Assembly: GCF_005845035.1 (NCBI RefSeq)
Contig: NZ_SPFO01000002.1
Span: forward strand, 51,690 to 115,689
From: Collinsella aerofaciens
GTDB taxonomy: Bacteria > Actinomycetota > Coriobacteriia > Coriobacteriales > Coriobacteriaceae
Length of the DNA stretch: 64,000 nucleotides
Direction of reading: 5' to 3'
Position numbers and translations under genes: made by a program. Shown here piece after piece: positions 58,371 through 64,000 of this stretch. How positions within the stretch are numbered: the first letter of the stretch is position 1; each line of letters begins with the position of its first letter. The notes below the pieces were generated by a model. That model searched no databases and was not told the DNA's origin. It saw only the letters and a list, made by a program, of their open reading frames with translations.

Positions 58371-59066
58371 TTATTCGATGATGTAGCCGACGCCCCAGAC
58401 GTTTTTGATAAAGCGTGGCTTTTGTGCGTCGTCGCCGATCTTTTCGCGCAAGTGGCGAATGTGCACCATCACCGTATTGTTGGAGCCGGGCATAAAGTCC
58501 TCGTTCCACACCGCGCGGAACAGGTCCTCCACGGCCACCACGCTGCCGCGATGCTCGACCAGATACAGCAAGATTGAATACTCGGTGGGTGTGAGGCGTA
58601 CCGGCGCACCGTCCACCGTCACGGAACGAGCGTCGCGGTTGATCTCCAAGCCGTCGAGCTGAATGGTCGGCGATTCGGCCGCCTGTGCGCGGCTACCGTA
58701 GCTGGTGTAGCGGCGAAGCTGAGCGTGCACGCGCGCGATGAGCTCCAGCGGACGGAACGGCTTAACCACGTAATCGTCCGCGCCAAGCGAAAGGCCCCCG
58801 ATCTTGTCTTGCTGGGCATCGCGCGCCGTCAGCATGATCACAGGATAGGTATGGCTGGAACGGATCGTACGCAGCAGCTCAAATCCATCGATATCGGGCA
58901 GCATGACATCCAGCAGCGCCAGATCGAACTCCTGCTCCAAAATCGCCTTGGCAGCATCGGCCCCGCTATAGGCAATCTGGACATCAAAGCCCTCTTTTGT
59001 AAGGTAGATACCAACCAAGTCGGCGATGGCCTTCTCGTCATCAACTACCAGTATGCGCTCGTTCAT
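58371..59066 (-). CDS. VanR-like response regulator
   Basis: The receiver (ILVVDDEKAIADLVGIYLTK; phospho-Asp in ALLDVMLPDIDG; Lys in DYVVKPFRP) and the winged helix (LTPTEYSILLYLVEHRGSVV; VMVHIRHLREKIGDD) closely resemble VanR. The 231-residue length is standard. GAGGAGC precedes the ATG. The kinase starts 26 bp after its stop. It is divergent from dacA. No vanHAX genes are present, so this is more likely a cell-wall homeostasis pair than a glycopeptide-resistance cassette. Confidence 0.9.
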   Translation of the reverse strand: MNERILVVDDEKAIADLVGIYLTKEGFDVQIAYSGADAAKAILEQEFDLALLDVMLPDIDGFELLRTIRSSHTYPVIMLTARDAQQDKIGGLSLGADDYVVKPFRPLELIARVHAQLRRYTSYGSRAQAAESPTIQLDGLEINRDARSVTVDGAPVRLTPTEYSILLYLVEHRGSVVAVEDLFRAVWNEDFMPGSNNTVMVHIRHLREKIGDDAQKPRFIKNVWGVGYIIE

Positions 59067-59218
59067 GCGTGCTCCTCTCGCGCTCCATTATGCCCGAGGC
59101 GAGGCACGCCACACACAACAAGCGTGGGTGATTAAGTCGGCCTTAAGCACCCTTGTGCCCGTTCGGGAGCGGATGTGGGCCACGCACGCACGCGATGATC
59201 GCCGACGCCAGCAAACGA

Positions 59219-59224
59219 TATACT
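59219..59224 (+). promoter_or_regulatory. Possible -10 of the dacA promoter
   Basis: TATACT at 59219-59224 would place the transcript start near 59231, which supports the GTG start of dacA at 59264 over an ATG at 59195. The -35 is weak. Confidence 0.4.
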
Positions 59225-59263
59225 CTAGTTCCAGAAGAGACCATCCCGTCGAAAGCGAAATCT

Positions 59264-60604
59264 GTGAAGTCCCTCACCTCTTTTGCAAAGCGCTCAGCCC
59301 AGCTTGCCGCCGGCTTTGTTTGCGCCATCGCCCTTGCCGCTGGCGTGCCCACCGTCGCCGGCGCCCAAGTGCTCACGAGCGACAATGTTTGCGGCAAAAC
59401 CGCCGATGTGCGCGGCATCACGGCCGAAAACCTGCCCGATATCGATGCGACCAATGCCCTCGTCATGGGCAAAGACGGCACCGTCTACTATGCCCGCGGC
59501 GCCGATGAGCAGGTCAAGATTGCCTCGATCACCAAGGTCATGACCGCAATCCTAACCGTCGAGAATTGCAAGATGGACGAGAAGGTCACGGTGAGCAACG
59601 CCGCAGCCACCGTGGGCAATTCGACCGCCGGCTTGCTCGAAGGCGACGAGCTTACCGTGGAGCAGGCGCTGCGCGGCCTGATGATTCCCTCAGGCAACGA
59701 CGCCGCCATCGTGCTCGCCGAATATGTGGGCAAGAAAATCGACCCTAAGACCAAAGACGCCGAGGCCACATTTGTGAAGGCCATGAACGAGCGCGCTAAG
59801 AAGCTCGGCTGCACCGGTACGCTTTTTGAAAACCCGCATGGTCTGGACTTTGATGAGTGGGCTGGCGATATGCACTCAACCGCACACGACGTAGCACTGA
59901 TGATGCAGGAGGCCATGAAAAACGACACGATCCGCGAGGTCGTAGCGAGCGAGGATTCCTGGATCGAGGTCACGGGCGCCGACGGCACTGACCATTCGCA
60001 TTCCATGGACACGCATAACTATTTGCTGGGCCAAGATGGCAACATCGGTGGCAAGACTGGCACCACCGACGATGCAGGCTATTGCTTTACGGGTGCCTAC
60101 AACCGCGATGGCGACGAGATCTACACCGTCGTTTTGAACTCCACCACCACCGACCAGCGCTTTACCGATACCGCAATCCTTGCCAATTGGTACTACGGTC
60201 ACAAGGTCACGGTCGCGATCGCCAACACGCAAGAAAAGACCGCCAACGGCAACCCGCTTATGGCGCGCATTAGTCAAACCGACTGGACGGATAAGACAAT
60301 CGACGCCACGCTCGCCGATCCTACGGCGCAAGCGACCGTGTTTTCTCTTGCCGGCGAGGTGACCGAAAAGGTTAGCTACGATGACCTTTCGGGCACGGTG
60401 CATGTGGGCGACAAGGTGGGCAGCGTTACGCTCAAGCAGGACAGCACCAAGATCGCCGTCATGGACCTGGTCGCCGACGAGGAAGGCGCAGGGCCAAACC
60501 CCATCGAGTGGCTGCTCGTGAAGCTCGATCGCTTGGGCCGCCGCATCGACAACCGCCCGCTCACAGCCGAGAGCGAGACCGTAGCCAAGGCGCCCAAGGC
60601 GTAG
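59264..60604 (+). CDS. dacA: D-alanyl-D-alanine carboxypeptidase (PBP5/DacA family)
   Basis: This enzyme trims the terminal D-Ala of peptidoglycan stems. The GTG start gives a signal peptide (KSLTSFAKRSAQLAAGFVCA... ending VAGAQ). The active-site motifs are SITK (Ser88, Lys91), SGN in MIPSGNDA and KTG in IGGKTGTTDDAG. A C-terminal beta domain follows. No C-terminal amphipathic anchor is obvious. An upstream in-frame ATG (59195) would add 23 residues before the signal and lies before the possible -10. The VanRS-like pair is divergent and may regulate it. 446 residues. Confidence 0.92.
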   Translation: MKSLTSFAKRSAQLAAGFVCAIALAAGVPTVAGAQVLTSDNVCGKTADVRGITAENLPDIDATNALVMGKDGTVYYARGADEQVKIASITKVMTAILTVENCKMDEKVTVSNAAATVGNSTAGLLEGDELTVEQALRGLMIPSGNDAAIVLAEYVGKKIDPKTKDAEATFVKAMNERAKKLGCTGTLFENPHGLDFDEWAGDMHSTAHDVALMMQEAMKNDTIREVVASEDSWIEVTGADGTDHSHSMDTHNYLLGQDGNIGGKTGTTDDAGYCFTGAYNRDGDEIYTVVLNSTTTDQRFTDTAILANWYYGHKVTVAIANTQEKTANGNPLMARISQTDWTDKTIDATLADPTAQATVFSLAGEVTEKVSYDDLSGTVHVGDKVGSVTLKQDSTKIAVMDLVADEEGAGPNPIEWLLVKLDRLGRRIDNRPLTAESETVAKAPKA

Positions 60605-60630
60605 GGCCGGAGCGATATCACATCGAACCA

Positions 60631-60658
60631 AATGAGGCGTCCAACGGGGCGCCTCATT
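60631..60658 (+). terminator. Intrinsic terminator of dacA
   Basis: AATGAGGCG/CGCCTCATT with a 10-base loop is followed by TTTTGAG, 27 bp after the stop. Confidence 0.8.
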
Positions 60659-60663
60659 TTTGA

Positions 60664-60950
60664 GGGTTCGAATCCCCAGCGCCCTTTCTCGATAATAAAA
60701 AAGGGCCCCCGATGGGACCCTTCTTTAAAGTTAAACTGGCGGAGAGCTGGGGATGTCCGGACATGCTACGCATGCCCTCCGGCTTCAAAGCCTGGCGGCT
60801 TTTCGCCCACGGGCTACAAACGCTTTCGCGTTTGCTTAACGCCCGTGCCCTCTCGGGTTCGAATCCCCAGCCTCCTTTCTCCGCACAAAAAAAGGCCCCA
60901 AATGGGACCCTTCTTCAAATTCGTACTGGCGGAGAGCTGGGGATTCGAAC
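60664..60950. repeat. Duplicated tRNA-Ser-derived fragments with hairpins
   Basis: GGTTCGAATCCCCAGC, CCTTTCTC, an AAAGGSCCCC...GGGACCCTTCTT hairpin and CTGGCGGAGAGCTGGGGAT occur in the same order at about 60665-60756 and 60858-60950, a 193-bp period. The last part of the second copy is the true 3' end of tRNA-Ser. The segment between the two holds small hairpins (ACGGGC...GCCCGT, GGCTTCAAAGCC). The T-arm-like sequence is in plus orientation, opposite to the tRNA. No gene is present in this 320-bp gap. Confidence 0.6.
60892..60912 (-). terminator. Terminator of tRNA-Ser
   Basis: AAGG-CCC pairs with GGG-CCTT with a small bulge. TTTTTTTGTG follows on the minus strand, 15 bp past the tRNA 3' end. 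Confidence 0.6.
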
Positions 60951-61017
60951 CCCAGATGCCCTTTTGGGGCATACTCGCTTAGCAGGCGAGCACCTTCGGC
61001 CTCTCGGTCAGCTCTCC
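60927..61017 (-). tRNA. tRNA-Ser (GCT)
   Basis: On the minus strand, acceptor GGAGAGC (61017-61011) pairs with GCTCTCC. The T arm is GGGGTTCGAATCCCC, and a long variable arm as in type II tRNAs is present. Anticodon GCT (60983-60981) lies in the loop CTGCTAA. The discriminator is G (60930) and CCA is encoded (60929-60927). It reads AGC/AGU codons. Confidence 0.95.
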
Positions 61018-61109
61018 GTAACAGCCGTTCTATAGTAACCAAACAGCCTAAGATGGGCAAGAGGAAATTTTCTAATTGCCTAGCATCCTTTCCTCATTGG
61101 AAGCTTCGC

Positions 61110-63551
61110 CTACCCCAGCGAGCGGTTGAGGGAGCCGAGCTCGTCGTTGCCCATGGTGCGCCACATTTGGAAGATGCAACCGCGTGCCAGGAAAAAGAAG
61201 CCGTTGTCGACCAGTTGAACAGCGGCATCTGCCAGCTGATTCGTCACGGCGGACACTGGCGGCAGCTCGAGTCCAGCCTTGCGAATGGTCTCGACCGCTT
61301 CCTCGAACGTCGGAGGCTCGCTGACGCCCATCTCGTTCATAAGGCCCTGCATTTCTTCCAGCGCGCTGCTGCCCGACTCCTCGCCACGTGGCACCAGACG
61401 GTAACAAGCCAGCGCAAGGTCGAGCTGATCGCAATTCCAATAGGCAAACGCCAGGCGATAGAACAGGTAGCCGATTGCAGAGCGATCGCTGGCAATACGT
61501 AGGCCGTGGCGCGCCACCTCGATAATCTCGTCAAAGCGCTCCAGACGCGCAAGAACGTTGATGAGCGCAAAGTGCGATTGCATGGACGAGCGCGCCAGAT
61601 CGTAAAGATGGCGCACCTCGGGCAGCGCTCGTTCAAAGTCCTCTTGCTCGACGTAAAAGCTGCAGATCTCGTGCTGGGCAAAGTACAGCGCATCGGGCGC
61701 ACGAAGGATTCGCACAGAGCGGTCTTCTTCCAACACCGGTAGCACCATGCGCACCAGCTGGTTATCGCAAAACTGCGTTTGAACCGGACCTGTCGCCAAA
61801 AGCTCGGCAACGGCGCACTTAGCCTCCAACTCCTCAACAAGACGGGAAAAGCCTTCAAAAGCACCTGTACGGTTGACTTTTGCCTGCTCGCGCAATTCAA
61901 CAACACGGGCCACGTATGGGTCGTCGTCCTCTTCCATGACCTCCAACTCGTCAGCCGTATCGGCAAGCAGCAAATCGCGCAGCGCCGGCGGAAGCGTGCG
62001 ATGGTCATCACGCGGACGAGCATGAACCTCCGCAGGTTCAATCGTCTCCGGAGCAGTTGACTCATACGCCTCAAGTACACGCTTGCACGGCATATCGTCC
62101 ATGTCCATGCTCTCAAGATCCTTGGCGACAGGCACGCAATCGGCCAGATAGGCCGCGCGCCCAAAGAAATACGTTGCGACAACGCGCTCGCCCTGCTCAC
62201 TGTCGGGAGCAGCAATCTGCACATAGCAGCGCGTGATGCAGGTGCCCGCGGCAAAACACGCTGCCGCAAGCGTGAGTGCCACGCGCGCATCGTGCTCCGC
62301 GGCCCAGATCGCGCGCGTGTCCTCGTCCAGCTCGCGCCAGGCGTCATCCTGAGCGTCGTATTCACGTTGCGGCATGGCATCAACGACAGACTGCCCAAAC
62401 CGAACGAGCATAATCCCCTCGGCGACGTTTGCCCGATAGGTATAGTCGAGCCGCGTGACCACGTTGAGCGCCTCAACGATTCGCGCAAAACGGGTGCGCA
62501 CGTCCCACTCGCCGCCCGGCTGGCAAGCCACCGTACCCGGCTTGCCCCACGGGTTATCGCTCGAAGCCGTATCGAGCAGTCGGGGAACATCGTTGGTCGT
62601 CTTGGCGATATGCCACGCATCAAAGAGCGCGCAGCCCTCAAGGCTCGGCGAGGATGCCGCAGGGACCAATCCGGCCCCGATGCGCTCAAGGATGCCGGAG
62701 AGGCGGTTGAGACGGCACTCGATGGCAAGCAGCATGTCAATCTCGTCCTGGTCCAACAGGCTACGATCAAAATTGAGATAGAAAATCTTTGAGCGATCAA
62801 TGCGAGCCAGGCTCATCTCGGACTTGGCAGCGATGGTGCGCAGGCGGGGCAAGTCAATTTCGCTCATAAGGGCGGCGGCATAGCGCTCGATACCGCTCGG
62901 ATTCTCGGCATGGTCAACGCGGTAGAGCAGCGTCTCGATAGCATCGGGGAGCGGTGCCGTGTTAAAGCCCAAAAACACCTCGACCGGCTCGGGCAACTTT
63001 ACGAGCTTGATCTTGTCGACAACGTTTTGCATACCCTCGTCGAGTCCGCCGGCGTCCGCCGTGTTCACAATAGCGCTTTCGGAGTTGGCAAATATCACGT
63101 AGCGCAAGAACATCGAGGCCATGAACTCGCCGTAAGGAAGGGCGCGGGTCGAATTCCATGTCTCGTGGTCGGACTGCTCGCGCATGGGGCCTTCGGGAGA
63201 GCCGGCAGTTTGCGCACACGCGCGCATTGCACCGTTGGCTTCCCTTACCATAATCTCACCAATACTGGAATCCGACTCGTCAAGGACCAGTTCCATGTCG
63301 GGATCGTTGGGCAGCGGAGCCTCGCTGACGGGGCGGTCCACCTTGTACACCTCACCCGAAACGCTTACGTAGCCCAAAAGCGACACATGACTTTTGCCAA
63401 CGAATTCGACGACATAACAAGATTCAAGCTGATCCTCGCCAAAGAGTTTCCAGACCACGCCATATGAGCGTCCCGCAGGCTGCTCGGGCATCGCCGGAAA
63501 GCGCTTCTTGGGATCGAGAAACCTGAGCTTGTATGTCGGACGCTCTGCCAC
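61110..63551 (-). CDS. Large protein of unknown function with TPR-like C-terminus
   Basis: This 813-residue protein is not recognised. It starts MAERPTYKLRFLDPKKRFP. There is no signal peptide or transmembrane helix, so it is probably cytosolic. The N-terminal 100 residues are beta-rich (YVVEFVGKSHVSLLGYVSVS). The middle (about 270-480) is helical with scattered Cys. An acidic linker follows (ELEVMEEDDDPY, about 550). The last 200 residues have helix pairs of TPR type (FYVEQEDFERALPEVRHLYD; HFALINVLARLERFDEIIEV; AIGYLFYRLAFAYWNCDQLD), suggesting a scaffold role. It lies alone between two tRNA genes, so no context helps. Confidence 0.8.
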   Translation of the reverse strand: MAERPTYKLRFLDPKKRFPAMPEQPAGRSYGVVWKLFGEDQLESCYVVEFVGKSHVSLLGYVSVSGEVYKVDRPVSEAPLPNDPDMELVLDESDSSIGEIMVREANGAMRACAQTAGSPEGPMREQSDHETWNSTRALPYGEFMASMFLRYVIFANSESAIVNTADAGGLDEGMQNVVDKIKLVKLPEPVEVFLGFNTAPLPDAIETLLYRVDHAENPSGIERYAAALMSEIDLPRLRTIAAKSEMSLARIDRSKIFYLNFDRSLLDQDEIDMLLAIECRLNRLSGILERIGAGLVPAASSPSLEGCALFDAWHIAKTTNDVPRLLDTASSDNPWGKPGTVACQPGGEWDVRTRFARIVEALNVVTRLDYTYRANVAEGIMLVRFGQSVVDAMPQREYDAQDDAWRELDEDTRAIWAAEHDARVALTLAAACFAAGTCITRCYVQIAAPDSEQGERVVATYFFGRAAYLADCVPVAKDLESMDMDDMPCKRVLEAYESTAPETIEPAEVHARPRDDHRTLPPALRDLLLADTADELEVMEEDDDPYVARVVELREQAKVNRTGAFEGFSRLVEELEAKCAVAELLATGPVQTQFCDNQLVRMVLPVLEEDRSVRILRAPDALYFAQHEICSFYVEQEDFERALPEVRHLYDLARSSMQSHFALINVLARLERFDEIIEVARHGLRIASDRSAIGYLFYRLAFAYWNCDQLDLALACYRLVPRGEESGSSALEEMQGLMNEMGVSEPPTFEEAVETIRKAGLELPPVSAVTNQLADAAVQLVDNGFFFLARGCIFQMWRTMGNDELGSLNRSLG

Positions 63552-63703
63552 GAAGTATCACCCTGATCGGTCGCTTGAAGAAGGAGTGGTCGCGAATAAG
63601 TCGCGACATCTACTCGGAATCTTACACGAGTCGACAGGAAATCGTCCGCTTCACGCTCGCGCCTCGACCGAGGTTCGAATCCATGCAGCGGCGACATAAA
63701 AGA

Positions 63704-63727
63704 AAAGCCTCCGTTACCGGAGGCTTT
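63704..63727 (-). terminator. Terminator of tRNA-Arg
   Basis: A perfect 10-bp stem AAAGCCTCCG/CGGAGGCTTT with a 4-base loop is followed on the minus strand by TCTTTTATG. A similar hairpin at 63945-63966 serves the second tRNA copy. Confidence 0.85.
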
Positions 63728-63736
63728 AAAATCAAT

Positions 63737-63813
63737 TGGTGCGGCGTATAGGATTCGAACCTATGACGTTCTGATTCGTAGTCAGACCCTCTATCCAGCT
63801 GAGGTAACGCCGC
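63737..63813 (-). tRNA. tRNA-Arg (ACG)
   Basis: On the minus strand, acceptor GCGGCGT (from 63813) pairs with ACGCCGC. The anticodon loop CTACGAA gives ACG, the T arm is ATAGGTTCGAATCCTAT, the discriminator is A and CCA is encoded. It reads CGU, CGC and CGA through inosine. Confidence 0.95.
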
Positions 63814-63976
63814 AGCGCAAGGATTATTATGCACGTGACCCCTCGATGGGTCAAGCGACAATTTGGAAAAATTTTACGAAGTGATGATTAAGACGCTCGC
63901 GTCTCGACCGAGGTTCGAATCCAGGCAGTGTTGCCATAAAAGAAAAGCCCCCGTTGCCGGAGGCTTCAAGTTCAAT

Positions 63977-63996
63977 TGGTGCGGCGTATAGGATTC
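63977..63996 (-). pseudogene. 3' end of a second tRNA-Arg copy at the window edge
   Basis: TGGTGCGGCGTATAGGATTC repeats the 3' end of tRNA-Arg, but the last four bases before the window edge (CGCG) do not continue the T loop. It is either a truncated tRNA copy, a diverged one, or an artefact of a contig end. Confidence 0.45.
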
Positions 63997-64000
63997 CGCG

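Larger units (their letters stand above)
63653..63996. repeat. 240-bp-period direct repeat around tRNA-Arg
   Basis: 63653-63756 and 63893-63996 match closely: ACGCTCGC, CTCGACCGAGGTTCGAATCC, CATAAAAGAAAAGCC, a GGAGGCTT hairpin and TTGGTGCGGCGTATAGGATTC. Each begins with a plus-strand T-arm-like GGTTCGAATCC (63672-63682, 63912-63922), then a terminator hairpin, then the 3' end of a minus-strand tRNA-Arg. It is the same layout as at tRNA-Ser. Confidence 0.65.

Noticed and set aside
57106..59066. Vancomycin-resistance cluster
   Set aside because: Only VanR/VanS-like genes and a carboxypeptidase are present. No vanH, vanA/B ligase or vanX is in the window.
60632..61035. Small plus-strand proteins near tRNA-Ser
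   Set aside because: They are translations of tRNA, terminator and repeat sequence, a common annotation artefact.

Overview
The window looks like a chromosomal segment of a G+C-rich gut actinomycete of the class Coriobacteriia, most likely Collinsella. That assignment is an inference from G+C-rich codon use, an actinobacterial GlnR-like regulator beside glnA, a larABCD lactate-racemase locus, ebgA/ebgC, a feo operon, and tRNA-Ser(GCT) and tRNA-Arg(ACG). No rRNA, prophage, integrase, complete insertion sequence or CRISPR array is visible. About 50 protein genes are supported, most of them on the minus strand.

Layout. 1-3.2 kb: the N-terminal part of an ABC exporter, then a MATE efflux pump with its MerR regulator and a MerR-type operator/promoter. 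3.3-4.9 kb: an A+T-richer island with a Tat-exported cysteine-peptidase-like protein and a small lipoprotein. 4.9-11.1 kb: ligA, htrA, the GlnR-like regulator and glnA. 11.2-16.1 kb: a HepT/MntA toxin-antitoxin pair in which the antitoxin carries a fused RelB/DinJ domain, LacI and GntR regulators, and an old-yellow-enzyme reductase. 16.2-20 kb: feoA-feoA-feoB plus a FeoB-associated Cys-rich protein, and an HPr with Asp at position 46. 20-26.9 kb: a possible MITE, an APC permease, ebgC/ebgA and a divergent lacI separated by three identical operators. 27-29.8 kb: aspS and serB. 29.9-34.6 kb: larB, larC, a TetR regulator, and the convergent larA-larD. 35.4-39.8 kb: ppc and hisS. 40-43.1 kb: a decayed MFS gene, a frameshifted M20 amidohydrolase and a DMT transporter. 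43.4-48.4 kb: two YhgE/Pip membrane proteins in tandem. 48.9-53.7 kb: htpG, a GNAT acetyltransferase and a CpsB/CpsD/CpsC capsule-control trio. 53.9-60.6 kb: pstB with a PhoB/PhoR-like pair, then a VanR/VanS-like pair divergent from a D,D-carboxypeptidase. 60.6-64 kb: tRNA-Ser, a large unknown protein, tRNA-Arg, and repeated tRNA-derived fragments.

The most unusual signal is between genes. Two families of long nested palindromes sit just after the stop codons of unrelated minus-strand genes. Family A (after larD and ppc, with a relative after hisS and a decayed copy beside ppc) keeps an asymmetric internal loop (ATTCCGCA opposite GAGGAC on the plus strand), while every helix around it differs between copies yet stays perfectly paired. 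Family B (after a yhgE gene, htpG and the broken amidohydrolase) keeps TGAAA/TTGAA loop edges and a short apical hairpin on variable stems; two copies also share a 12-bp hairpin and a 10-base linker. Changed but paired helices around fixed loops are what a conserved structured RNA, or a structure-selected palindromic repeat, would show.

The genes cover metal uptake (feo), nitrogen (glnA and its regulator), phosphate (pstB and its two-component pair), lactate stereochemistry (lar), lactose-type sugar use (ebg), carbon entry (ppc, HPr) and envelope maintenance (VanRS-like pair, carboxypeptidase, YhgE, capsule control).
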